DNA of 20,560 bases from a virus: the IMG/VR virus record IMGVR_UViG_3300029953_000174, positions 1 through 20,560 of that record. One strand, written 5' to 3'. The position numbers and the translations under genes are program-made. Below the pieces are notes generated by a model. It searched no databases. It was not told where the DNA came from and saw only the letters and a program-made list of their open reading frames with translations. Each line of letters opens with the position of its first letter. The stretch's first letter is position 1. Positions 7,120-14,051 of this stretch are shown here, in pieces.

Positions 7120-7808
7120 GGCAATGGGCTATATGTCGGAGTACTGGATGATAAACTACTCACCCCACTGGGAGTGGGAGCATTCAAAGCCGGGTTAGCG
7201 GCATTGTTAATGGTTACCACTGAGGTATTCACTAGGATGACCGCTCGCATCGTAATGGTTAGGTAGAGGGCATTTTCAGTCTTGTTATCATTCTCCAGAG
7301 AGACGGATTTAATCAGCATGTTTTGGTAGACTCGGCGACCCGTATAAACACTACAGAGTACCCCATTGGCCTGAGTGGCTATTAGCTTATTGTAGATAGC
7401 ATTCATCTGGGAAGTTCCCTGCCCAGAAATGGAAGACAGAATGGAGCCAGCGGCCCCGATAGCCCCGGATACTTGCTGATACAGGTTGACCGCTTGTCCT
7501 ACCACAGGGCTCACTGAGGCAGCCGCTGCCACTGCAGAGTTCACCAGACTACTAGAACCCGATGGGCTGTTTGACCAAGCCGCCTTAATAATCACTTCAG
7601 CTGGTCGTTTAATGAAATGGTCCGAGATTACGGCTCCCTGCTCTATGGGGTGATCCGTAATCTCGATATCGTCAGTCTGTCTTTCTTCGATAGTGGCTTG
7701 AGGAATGAAACTACTCCCATCGGCCCCCATTATCCCTCTTTTGGGTTTCACAATAAGGGAACCCAATCCCATCTGGACACCGGCACTTACGAATCCGCTG
7801 AGGCTCAT
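7116..7808 (-). CDS. Dit-like baseplate/tail-end protein (DUF6046-like)
   Basis: This 230-residue protein lies directly after the tape measure. The N-terminal half (FIPQATIEERQTDDIEITDHPIEQGAVISDHFIKRPAEVIIKAAW) is the signature of the Dit-like N-terminal domain: D-I-E-(I/V)-T-(D/E)-H-P-(V/I)-E-x-G-x-x-(I/V)-(S/T)-D-H. The C-terminal part (GRRVYQNMLIKSVSLENDNKTENALYLTITMRAVILV) is the matching barrel segment, which takes part in ring assembly at the distal end of the tail tube. A linker rich in Ala, Gly and Ser (about 75-125) is less conserved. The ATG overlaps the tape-measure stop as ATGA. The call is confident. Confidence 0.87.
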   Translation of the reverse strand: MSLSGFVSAGVQMGLGSLIVKPKRGIMGADGSSFIPQATIEERQTDDIEITDHPIEQGAVISDHFIKRPAEVIIKAAWSNSPSGSSSLVNSAVAAAASVSPVVGQAVNLYQQVSGAIGAAGSILSSISGQGTSQMNAIYNKLIATQANGVLCSVYTGRRVYQNMLIKSVSLENDNKTENALYLTITMRAVILVNTSVVTINNAANPALNAPTPSGVSSLSSSTPTYSPLP

Positions 7809-9541
7809 CCTTTTACTGCTCCGCTTAGGTCACGAATGGCATTCCCGTATATTCTCGACTGAGAAGAGGCCACCTGATCTGCGATGGCCTTTGATTCAGT
7901 TCCAGTGACGTTGATGACTGTGGAGTTGGTAAAAGTCACCGACTTACTCCCCGAATTATCCCCCAGCTTAGCCTGATCCATCATGGAGAGAAGCTTCGAC
8001 GCATACAGGGGGTCTGTGGCGTAGGTTCCCTGAAGGGACTTAGCGAAAGCCCTTGGATCGTCCTCATGTTTTCTGGCTTCAGAATAGGCGGGATGCGTGG
8101 CTAAAAGTTTAGCGTGGGCCTCAAAGGCCTCTTCGATAGAATCGAACTTCTTGAACTTTTGAGCTACCTTAACATCCACACCATTGGGGTGTTCAGTGGT
8201 CATCGCCTCTACAAAATTACCTGCCTTGATGTCCGCTTTACTGGCTTTGATACCAAATGGGTTGTTGCTCCCTACCGGCATCTTCCTACCGTTTCCACTC
8301 TCAAGTTTCCACTGAGCCAAGGTCACCTCGGCTGGGATGTTGTATTTAGACTGACCAGCTAAGGCCAAATCGGTAATCTGTTGGGGAACGCTCCCGGATG
8401 GTGTGGTCGGAATAGGCGGGGCTTTAGTTTGAGTACTAAGCAGATCAGGACCTTGAGAAACTCCAGACGGCAACCCTGAGGGTTGAATGGTTAGGCGTTT
8501 GGCCAGACGATCATTAAAGGCCTGGTTATTCTCTGCTTCTCCCTGTAACAGGGAGTTGGATGCGGGTTTCTTCAGGGCTAATCGTTTAGCCAGCTTATCA
8601 TTGAAGGCCTTCTGAGCTTCTGCTTCTCCAGGAAGCAGGGTTCCGGTAGGGGCCTTTTGATCCATCGCGTCCAACTGAGCCTGAGCCTCGGGGGTCAATT
8701 TCCCATCAGGACCCAAACGAGAGTCCTTAGTCGACTTTACTTTGTCTCTGGTAAGGTCATCCACTAATCCCTTGAAGGGGTTTTTTCCCTTTTTCTCGAT
8801 ATTCATGAAGTAATGAGTCCACCAGCCCATAGCTTCCAGTAACTGACCGTTCAACCATTTAAAGCTGGGTTCGAGGCCAATCATCATAGCCGATCCCAAA
8901 ACTTTAAAATGAGCCTCAAGATTATCCAGACCTGAGGTGTATTCCAACATCGTGCTCTTTTGCTTGTCGATGTCAACACCAAATTGAGAGTAGAGATCTA
9001 GGTTTTCTTTTTTCTTCTTGGTTAGCTCGTCCAGATGGTCACGCATCTGATGGTATGTATCCGCATCGATACCGAACATCGATGCATATTGCGCACCGAT
9101 ATACTCAGGCATCTGTTTTGTGGCCCCCACCAGGTCCAGCATGACGTCAGAAACGTCTCGGCCAGTGACTTTAACCCCCATAGCCTCTAACATTCCCTTG
9201 AGACCCGGATTCAGCCGCAGCGCTTGGGCCACTCCGTGGATAGCGCTACCCATTGCCTCGCCTTCGATACCGACTTGCTTGCCAGCATAGGCCATAGCAG
9301 TTAGGTTCTTAACTGTGCTACCCGAAAGCTCAGCTTGAAAATACATCTTTCTCATGCTGTAAGCGAATTCGGTTACTGCAGCATCCACAGCTGCAACAGC
9401 AGAAGCCGCAACGGTTCCCACCTTCATTACTTTGGCGCCAGTAGTTTCCAAACCGGCGAACATCTTTTTGAAGGAGACCTGGTCGACTACATAGCCCAGC
9501 TTGACCATGTACTCCTGCATCACCTCTGTGGTACCGGACAT
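7805..9541 (-). CDS. Tape measure protein with GH73-like peptidoglycan hydrolase domain
   Basis: This 578-residue protein sets tail length and carries a cell-wall cutting domain. Residues about 1-270 are helical with Ala-rich segments (VGTVAASAVAAVDAAVTEFA) and phage tape-measure sequence. Residues about 390-525 (AGQSKYNIPAEVTLAQWKLE, SNNPFGIKA, FKKFDSIEEAFEAHAKLL, YATDPLYASKLL) form a GH73/FlgJ-type glucosaminidase. E414 in KLESGNG is the expected catalytic acid and YATDP (507-511) the expected C-terminal motif. Between them, residues 302-350 hold two 20-residue copies of LLxGEAExxxAFNDxLAKRL, 29 residues apart. At about 0.15 nm per residue the tail would be roughly 85 nm long, less if the enzyme domain does not count; this is inference. 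Its ATG overlaps the stop of the frameshifted chaperone as TAATG. Confidence 0.92.
   Translation of the reverse strand: MSGTTEVMQEYMVKLGYVVDQVSFKKMFAGLETTGAKVMKVGTVAASAVAAVDAAVTEFAYSMRKMYFQAELSGSTVKNLTAMAYAGKQVGIEGEAMGSAIHGVAQALRLNPGLKGMLEAMGVKVTGRDVSDVMLDLVGATKQMPEYIGAQYASMFGIDADTYHQMRDHLDELTKKKKENLDLYSQFGVDIDKQKSTMLEYTSGLDNLEAHFKVLGSAMMIGLEPSFKWLNGQLLEAMGWWTHYFMNIEKKGKNPFKGLVDDLTRDKVKSTKDSRLGPDGKLTPEAQAQLDAMDQKAPTGTLLPGEAEAQKAFNDKLAKRLALKKPASNSLLQGEAENNQAFNDRLAKRLTIQPSGLPSGVSQGPDLLSTQTKAPPIPTTPSGSVPQQITDLALAGQSKYNIPAEVTLAQWKLESGNGRKMPVGSNNPFGIKASKADIKAGNFVEAMTTEHPNGVDVKVAQKFKKFDSIEEAFEAHAKLLATHPAYSEARKHEDDPRAFAKSLQGTYATDPLYASKLLSMMDQAKLGDNSGSKSVTFTNSTVINVTGTESKAIADQVASSQSRIYGNAIRDLSGAVKG
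8492..8638 (-). repeat. Two direct repeats in the tape-measure gene
   Basis: The copies at 8579-8638 and 8492-8551 lie 87 bases apart and encode LLPGEAEAQKAFNDKLAKRL and LLQGEAENNQAFNDRLAKRL. Sixteen of the 20 residues are identical. The codons have diverged in places, so it is an old duplication under protein-level constraint. The repeat sits in the linker between the helical ruler region and the GH73-like domain. Confidence 0.8.
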
Positions 9542-10112
9542 TATTGGTCTCGCTTCAAAAGATTAACATTATGTGCTTCTACATCTAAGGCTTCATTCAA
9601 CTTCACGACATCCAATAGGCTAAGTGACCCATTCTTCAGGGACTCGTAGGAACAAAGATGTCGGAGAACCGGCCTCATCAGCCAGTCCTCCTTACTGGCC
9701 ATCGACACCAGGCTTACTGAGCCGCCCCCTCCGCTACTGCAGAAAGGGCGGTACGAAAAAAATCACCCAGGTTCTCCAGGATTACCTCAGTCACGATATT
9801 GACCATCGTCTTCATGGTGATATCCTGGAACATCATGACTCCGTCGGATGTTTGGAGTTTGGCCCAATCCTTTCCCTGGGATCGAAGAACCACAGATAAA
9901 CATTTGTGAGTGACATAATCACTGTCTTCATCCGATAGTTTGGACAACAGGAGGATCACCATGATCGTGTGATCTTTCTCCACGTTCTTGGGGTCCATCA
10001 TTCCCTGGATGGCAAAGGAGAATGGGGTTAGCCGCCGAGCCAGATTCAGCTGATCGAAGACGCTCAGTTCCCCGATCCTGAAGCTCTCCCCATTAATGGT
10101 GGAGATTCTCAT
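9541..10112 (-). CDS. Tail assembly chaperone, -1 frameshift fusion product (lambda GT-like)
   Basis: This is the long form predicted from the frameshift site. It has 119 codons in the first frame up to the second TTT of the T7 tract, then 71 residues in the -1 frame, 190 in all. The second frame contains SKEDWLMRPVLRHLCSYESLKNGSLSLLDVVKLNEALDVEAHNVNLLKRDQ (about 127 onward in the fusion). This is the kind of sequence found in the downstream ORF of phage tail chaperone pairs (DUF6889-like). It ends in TAA that overlaps the tape-measure ATG as TAATG. In lambda-like and Mu-like phages the short and long forms bind the tape measure and recruit tail tube subunits. An independent start at ATG 9702 is possible but has no convincing ribosome binding site. 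I rate frameshift as the better explanation. Confidence 0.8.
9714..10112 (-). CDS. Tail assembly chaperone, short form (lambda G-like)
   Basis: This 132-residue protein lies between the tail tube and tape measure, the standard place for tail assembly chaperones. It begins MRISTINGESFRIGELSVFDQLNLARRL and then has FAIQGMMDPKNVEKDHTIMVILLLSKLSDED, a helical, acidic profile typical of the family. A longer frame extends upstream to 10160. I chose ATG 10112 because it has GGAG just upstream and overlaps the tube stop as ATGA. The zero frame ends at TAA 9714-9716, shortly after the slippery sequence. Its ratio to the fusion product is set by slip frequency, usually low in other phages. The family assignment is from position, size and the frameshift. 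Confidence 0.85.
   Translation of the reverse strand: MRISTINGESFRIGELSVFDQLNLARRLTPFSFAIQGMMDPKNVEKDHTIMVILLLSKLSDEDSDYVTHKCLSVVLRSQGKDWAKLQTSDGVMMFQDITMKTMVNIVTEVILENLGDFFRTALSAVAEGAAQ
9722..9762 (-). promoter_or_regulatory. Programmed -1 ribosomal frameshift signal
   Basis: The heptamer T TTT TTT lies at 9756-9762 in the correct phase (GAT TTT TTT CGT). Four bases later a stem-loop begins: CCGCCC (9746-9751) pairs with GGGCGG (9722-9727), followed by two G-U pairs and one U-A, with a 12-base loop. Slippage by -1 opens a 71-codon frame that ends as TAATG at the tape measure. The 4-base spacer is a little short compared with known stimulators. Confidence 0.85.
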
Positions 10113-10552
10113 GCTCCGTTGCCCAGAGTACGGTCGATGATGCCACAGTCGAATTCCCAAACATTCGTTCCTCCGTCCATCGCATATTTGATCTCCGGAG
10201 CTTTCTTGAAGGCCACGATCTGAGCAGTGATTGCGTCACCCGTAAGGGTGTTGGAGAGGCTGACGGTGTTCTGACCGTGACTCGCACCGGAGGATGTTTG
10301 GAGGGCATACATCAACGACAGCTGTTGGTTGACTGGAGAGGTCTTTAGCAGGGTCACGGTCAGGTGACCCGATTTATTGGCATGCAAGGAATGCATGACC
10401 GCACCATCCGCACCCACAGTCATCGTATTGATGTCCGTAGTTGGGGTGATCGTGATGCCCTCTTCAGCGGTTGCTGCACCAGCCGCCAGATTGACTGATC
10501 CGCCAGGACCGACAATGGAGGCGTTTGTATCTAGAAACGAGTAGGTTGCCAT
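10109..10552 (-). CDS. Tail tube protein (DUF3277-like)
   Basis: This 147-residue protein follows the sheath gene, the standard order for contractile tails. Features of the DUF3277 group are visible: TYSFLDTNASIVGPGGSVNL, then GAATAEEGITITPTTDINTMTVGADGAVMHSL, and SGHLTVTLLKTSPVNQQLS, SGASHGQNTVSLSN. The C-terminus ends in NVWEFDCGIIDRTLGNG, with the W-x-F-D/x-C-G pattern common to these tube proteins. It stacks as hexameric rings inside the sheath and is the conduit for DNA. The AAGGA ribosome binding site overlaps the sheath stop (TAAGGATAAGAAATG). The stop is ATGA-coupled to the chaperone. The call is confident. Confidence 0.9.
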   Translation of the reverse strand: MATYSFLDTNASIVGPGGSVNLAAGAATAEEGITITPTTDINTMTVGADGAVMHSLHANKSGHLTVTLLKTSPVNQQLSLMYALQTSSGASHGQNTVSLSNTLTGDAITAQIVAFKKAPEIKYAMDGGTNVWEFDCGIIDRTLGNGA

Positions 10553-10561
10553 TTCTTATCC

Positions 10562-12379
10562 TTAGCGATTAACATTTATCACAACGCCAATCGTATGAAT
10601 GGCGCCAGCGAGTTTTGCAGCAATCTGGAACACCACCGATTGTCGAGCGGCCCGATTCGTTGGATTCTGTGACGAAATCGGGGGGGCATAGACGTAGAAG
10701 CCCTTCGGTAGGAAGTCGCCTTGGTTCAACGTGCCAAATCCTGCAGTGTTCCAGACTCCCGGAGCCAGCAGACCATTCTGAACACCCTGAGACAGTACTG
10801 CCTCGATGGTGTTCACGATGATGTGGTTTCCGTTGTCAGTCTGTGGAATCTTCGTAGGACTGGTGTACAGCAGGTTGTAGCAGGATGTCTGGATGTCCAA
10901 TGCCAACCAATCGGTGCCCGTCACTGTATCCAAGAAGTTACCCGAAACAACTACACCAGGCTCGAAGATTGCGGTGTTGTTATTGTAGGCCAAGAACACG
11001 TTGCAGTTGAACCCTTCGAGTGCGGTCACCTGAGTGGCCGACAAAGACTCTGGTACGATCCCCGGCTCTTGCTTATACATCAGGGTGATCGTGGTGTTAT
11101 TGCCATTATAGTTCGTGGTCAGAATACGAGCCAAAGCAGAGGCCACCGCATGGGGATTGGAACTGGAATACTGAACCATCGTTCGATTGTATCCCAGCTG
11201 TTGCAACTTATAAGCCAGGTTAGTGGTATCGGCTGCAACCAGTACCGCAGCCTCCTGGGTGGTAGTACCGAAGATGTGTTTATTCGTTGCTCCTTCGATA
11301 TACCCGGCCACTGCGATACGGTCAGTGTCTACTCCAGTGACCAGTTGGCAGGCATACCAAGCCTGACCAAACATGTTATCGAATAGTGCGACCATCGAGG
11401 CAGCGGTTTCTGCGGCAATACCTACAGCGGCATAGGAACCCGACGAAGCCAGGGTCATTCCCGTAATCGTGGATGAATCGGTGCCTGTACCACCTGCGAG
11501 GGTAGCACCGGACAGGGTAATAGCCGTGGAAACCTTTGTCAGGGTCAGGGAATTGCCAGCAGTACCCGTAGCGACCGAAGCAAAATACAATGTGGTTCCT
11601 ACCACGTAGTAGGTAAACTTAACCAGATTGGTATCGGCAGACCCAGATAGGAAAGTCAGGGCATTCTGCAGGGTTGCTGCAAGACTCGACCCGATCAGGG
11701 TCTGATTGCCCGAGGTAAGGGCTGAGACGAATGTAACCGCAGAACCCCCGATAGTAATGGTATCAGCTGCAGTGGGTTGACCACTGAAGGCAGCCGAACC
11801 CGTAGCTGTTGGGGGGTTCAAGAATCCCGCAGTTGAGGCAATTCCTGTGCTGCCCGCTGTCTCGATTTCAAACCGTTGGAAGACTGAATTCCATACACAG
11901 GTGGTGCCAGTTACCGCAGCCGCTAAGGCAGTTTGAATAATTGCCGCCACCCCGTTCAATGTTGTGGCCGATGAGAAATTAAGGCCAGTAATTGAGGTTG
12001 GGATTCCGTTCAATAATAGTTCAAAGGCCCCGGATACGATACCCGTAAAATTGGTAAGTGCCTGTTGGGCAGTTGATAGCGTACCACCCAGCAGTTTACC
12101 CGAGGTAGCTGTTTGAGCCCAACGACCTATGGACAACGTAGTGGGCTGAGGGGACTGTTCAAACCACAGGGCTGCAGCAAGGTATTCTGGGGCCGAGGTT
12201 CCGAAGTCAGAAGCTACCGCTCCCAGGGTTAGGTAGTTGCGAAGCCGCTCGGTGGTGTTGATGACATCCGAGTTTCCCAACAGGAGCAATGTGCTCAGGT
12301 TCTGCATCTGGGCCGGGAGGGGTGCCAAGTTAACCGAGACGCTAATGAGTCGGCTAATAGGCAAAGAGTTATTGCTCAT
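10562..12379 (-). CDS. Tail sheath protein (DUF3383-like) with an inserted domain
   Basis: This 605-residue protein is the contractile sheath. The N-terminus (SVSVNLAPLPAQMQNLSTLLLLGNSDVINTTERLRNYLTLGAV) and the C-terminal half (EGFNCNVFLAYNNNTAIFEPGVVVSGNFLDT, DIQTSCYNLLYTSPTKIPQTDNG) match DUF3383 sheath proteins, which are often about 480-500 residues. The excess comes from an extra segment of roughly 110 residues at about 190-300 (ADTITIGGSAVTFVSALTSG to ITLSGATLAGG). This resembles a small beta domain found in other phage tail proteins and is probably displayed on the outside of the tail. A strong AGAAGGAG ribosome binding site precedes the ATG. The gene starts 12 bases after the tail terminator stop. 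The sheath call is very confident; the boundary of the insertion is approximate. Confidence 0.93.
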   Translation of the reverse strand: MSNNSLPISRLISVSVNLAPLPAQMQNLSTLLLLGNSDVINTTERLRNYLTLGAVASDFGTSAPEYLAAALWFEQSPQPTTLSIGRWAQTATSGKLLGGTLSTAQQALTNFTGIVSGAFELLLNGIPTSITGLNFSSATTLNGVAAIIQTALAAAVTGTTCVWNSVFQRFEIETAGSTGIASTAGFLNPPTATGSAAFSGQPTAADTITIGGSAVTFVSALTSGNQTLIGSSLAATLQNALTFLSGSADTNLVKFTYYVVGTTLYFASVATGTAGNSLTLTKVSTAITLSGATLAGGTGTDSSTITGMTLASSGSYAAVGIAAETAASMVALFDNMFGQAWYACQLVTGVDTDRIAVAGYIEGATNKHIFGTTTQEAAVLVAADTTNLAYKLQQLGYNRTMVQYSSSNPHAVASALARILTTNYNGNNTTITLMYKQEPGIVPESLSATQVTALEGFNCNVFLAYNNNTAIFEPGVVVSGNFLDTVTGTDWLALDIQTSCYNLLYTSPTKIPQTDNGNHIIVNTIEAVLSQGVQNGLLAPGVWNTAGFGTLNQGDFLPKGFYVYAPPISSQNPTNRAARQSVVFQIAAKLAGAIHTIGVVINVNR

Positions 12380-12391
12380 TGATTTCTCCTT

Positions 12392-12970
12392 CTAGGAAGC
12401 TGTTACGATGGTAGTACGAACAGGTTGATCTGTTATGATTTCTGCCTCTGCAGCGAGCAGATTCAGTACGTTGTAGGTTCCGACAAGCTGTCGCTTAACT
12501 AGGAACTCCACGTCAAAGCGATATAGCCATCTCTCCTTCATCAGGGTGGGGATAGCCTTCACCGTTCCACTCTTGACCAGGCCCATGTTACTGAGGCTGA
12601 ATACTTCTCGATTCTGAGCTACCTGCAGCCCCATACTAAACTGGGTTGCCCATTGGTTCCCGTTAGGTCCATAGAAAGAGGCCAGGATCGTAAGGACCTC
12701 ATGCCGTCGAATCTCTGTGGATCCGTCCCCATTGGGGTGGTGAATCTCAGCCGCGTAGGTGTCCGGGTCTTGATCCGTGATTCCGATACCACACCAATCT
12801 ATCCCGAAGGCCGGGATATCGGGGGCCTCAGGCTGCCAACGAGGCCTCACCATATTAGCCGGCAGGTTAGTGATGCCGACTACGAGAGCAGAAAAAAAGT
12901 CCGTTAGCGGATCACCGACTAACGGACTAGAAGCGGGTAGGAGGTACCCACCCGTGGAGGAATCGGTCAT
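12392..12970 (-). CDS. Tail terminator / neck terminator protein (gp12-like)
   Basis: This 192-residue protein closes the tail tube and joins it to the neck. Residues about 20-190 follow the pattern of the gp12-like neck terminator family: TDFFSALVVGITNLPANMVRPRWQ, IPAFGIDWCGIGITDQDPDT, EIRRHEVLTILASFYGPNG, GLQVAQNREVFSLSNMGLV, IPTLMKERWLYRFDVEFLVKRQLVG. It starts at ATG 12970, overlapping the upstream stop as ATGA. The first 27 codons include a perfect inverted repeat followed by seven T, which may stop transcription inside this gene (see the terminator entry). It is placed directly before the sheath, the canonical position. The family call is confident. Confidence 0.88.
   Translation of the reverse strand: MTDSSTGGYLLPASSPLVGDPLTDFFSALVVGITNLPANMVRPRWQPEAPDIPAFGIDWCGIGITDQDPDTYAAEIHHPNGDGSTEIRRHEVLTILASFYGPNGNQWATQFSMGLQVAQNREVFSLSNMGLVKSGTVKAIPTLMKERWLYRFDVEFLVKRQLVGTYNVLNLLAAEAEIITDQPVRTTIVTAS
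12892..12928 (-). terminator. Intrinsic terminator-like hairpin inside the tail terminator gene
   Basis: The transcript reads AGUCCGUUAG, an 11-base loop, CUAACGGACU, then UUUUUUC. The 10-bp stem is perfect and three further CGG/CCG pairs can form in the loop. The T tract is at 12892-12898. It is in frame in the coding sequence (PLVGDPLTDFF), so it must be compatible with the protein. It could lower expression of sheath and downstream genes relative to head genes. Confidence 0.7.
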
Positions 12971-13356
12971 GGAGAAGCATCCGTGAGATCAATACTGCTG
13001 CATGTGGCTTGGTAGAACCCTGATCCAAACTGTGGATAAGGGCTGCACCTTTGAACAACGTAATTGTCGCCTCTCCACACTACGAGGTCTGGTTGGAACC
13101 CGGTCACGGCTGTTTGAAGTTTCTTCTTGCAGACGATGCTGATGACGTTCGTGGCATACTGCATTTCAGGGAACTGCTCACGAATCAACTCACGGTCGGA
13201 GAACATGTCGACCACACCACAGACGTTGTTCGTCGTGACATTCGTGGTCGAAGAGCGACCGTTGACAGAGCTAACTGTCTCAGTGCGTCGAATGATATTG
13301 AACTTGTCACTGATCAACGGATCAAGGACAACGTCCATCGCAAGTTCCATGGCCAT
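12967..13356 (-). CDS. Head-tail joining / neck protein
   Basis: This 129-residue protein lies between the gp10-like cluster and the tail terminator. Recognisable features are an N-terminal segment AMELAMDVVLDPLISDKFNIIRRTETV, then TNVTTNNVCGVVDMFSDREL and a C-terminal DLVVWRGDNYVVQRCSPYPQFGSGFYQATCSSIDL. The last motif (D-x-V-x-W-x-G-x-x-Y-V-V, then Y-x-x-(F/Y)-G-x-G-F-x-x-A) is common in phage head-tail connector and stopper proteins. GAGG lies upstream of the ATG, and the start is near the upstream stop (3 bases). The stop overlaps the terminator gene as ATGA. It probably forms a ring of the neck; which ring is not decided. Confidence 0.75.
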   Translation of the reverse strand: MAMELAMDVVLDPLISDKFNIIRRTETVSSVNGRSSTTNVTTNNVCGVVDMFSDRELIREQFPEMQYATNVISIVCKKKLQTAVTGFQPDLVVWRGDNYVVQRCSPYPQFGSGFYQATCSSIDLTDASP

Positions 13357-13359
13357 GGC

Positions 13360-13569
13360 CTATTCACCTCGTTTGGCGTTCTTCGCCCAGATACCCAAAG
13401 AGGTTTCAGCTGAGGTGAAGTAACGAGCCGCGAGATCGAAATCTTTTTTCTTAGCCGCTCCCTGACCATCTTTGATGGTTCTAATAATCGCTTCAGTAGC
13501 TCTTTGAATGTCCCCTGAGAGGTCGACATCAGCAGTATGAACGTGTACCACGATTTTCTTAGCCATCAT
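13360..13569 (-). CDS. Small neck-region protein of unknown function, HVH motif
   Basis: This is a 69-residue, Lys- and Ala-rich, mostly helical protein. It begins MMAKKIVVHVHTADVDLSGD, with alternating histidines (H9, H11) in a predicted beta-strand, then a helix rich in charged residues. It is coupled to the upstream neck gene by ATGA (13566-13569). A second ATG is directly in frame at 13566, so the start could be either. AAGGAAGAA lies before the first ATG. I do not recognise a family. Similar short HxH strands occur in the unknown protein at 14044 and in the protease. It is a probable real gene because of coupling and spacing. Confidence 0.65.
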   Translation of the reverse strand: MMAKKIVVHVHTADVDLSGDIQRATEAIIRTIKDGQGAAKKKDFDLAARYFTSAETSLGIWAKNAKRGE

Positions 13570-14051
13570 TTCTTCCTTATAACGTAAGTTACTGAATTCC
13601 TGAATTGTCCGGTGTCGACTAAGGGCTTCGTACCAGCCCGACCCCTGCGTTGACGAGCTACGAGAGTTGAGTCGGACAGCAAAGGACTAATGCCAGCGTT
13701 GATGTATGCACGAACCGCGTTTTGGCCCACTAGACCGGCGCGATTCAATGCTTGGTCTGGTCCTTCCATGTTCCCTGCTAGCGCCTGCTGGGCACCCCAT
13801 TCCAGCTGTTTAATGATCTTCGGCTGAGCACCAGCGATAGCAGGCCGGAGCCACTCACGAGCCGGGATATTCTGCTCAGGAGCACCATGGTCCATGATAT
13901 AGCCGATTGTTGCATTGTTGATCGGAGCATCATCGTCACGAGCATCCTTGTCCTGTGGGATGCCAACAAAAGCGGCCTGTGAAGTCAAGGCCTGATTTGA
14001 TGCGAGGAGCTTACCAATGTTGTTCTTGAGGAGCTTGGCAGCGTTAGCCAT
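13566..14051 (-). CDS. Neck protein, gp10 / Mu gpG-like
   Basis: This 161-residue protein follows the pattern of the phage neck and virion morphogenesis family (HK97 gp10/Mu gpG type). It has a helical N-terminal region, then ATIGYIMDHGAPEQNIPAREWLRPAI, where the (G)-A-P-x-x-x-I-P-(A/S)-R-x-(W/F)-L motif is diagnostic. The C-terminal half has ISPLLSDSTLVARQRR, then KPLVDTGQFRNSVTYVIRKK, which is the usual end (P-L-x-D-T-G-x-(L/F)-x-x-S). It helps join the capsid to the tail. The ATG lies 8 bases inside the upstream gene and has only a weak ribosome binding site (GAGAAGATGA), which fits translational coupling. The call is confident. Confidence 0.88.
   Translation of the reverse strand: MANAAKLLKNNIGKLLASNQALTSQAAFVGIPQDKDARDDDAPINNATIGYIMDHGAPEQNIPAREWLRPAIAGAQPKIIKQLEWGAQQALAGNMEGPDQALNRAGLVGQNAVRAYINAGISPLLSDSTLVARQRRGRAGTKPLVDTGQFRNSVTYVIRKK

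Noticed and set aside
9541-9702. Independent gene for the second part of the tail chaperone starting at ATG 9702
   Set aside because: No convincing ribosome binding site before ATG 9702, while the T7 slippery site and stem support a frameshift product instead. Kept as a minor alternative.
10721-11386. 221-codon open frame on the plus strand opposite the sheath gene
   Set aside because: No ribosome binding site or recognisable protein, composition fits the complement of a strongly supported sheath gene, and every real gene here is on the minus strand.
12888-12898. Second frameshift site at the T7 tract in the tail terminator gene
   Set aside because: The phase is GAC TTT TTT TCT, so the required X XXY YYZ pattern is not met, and no useful -1 frame follows.
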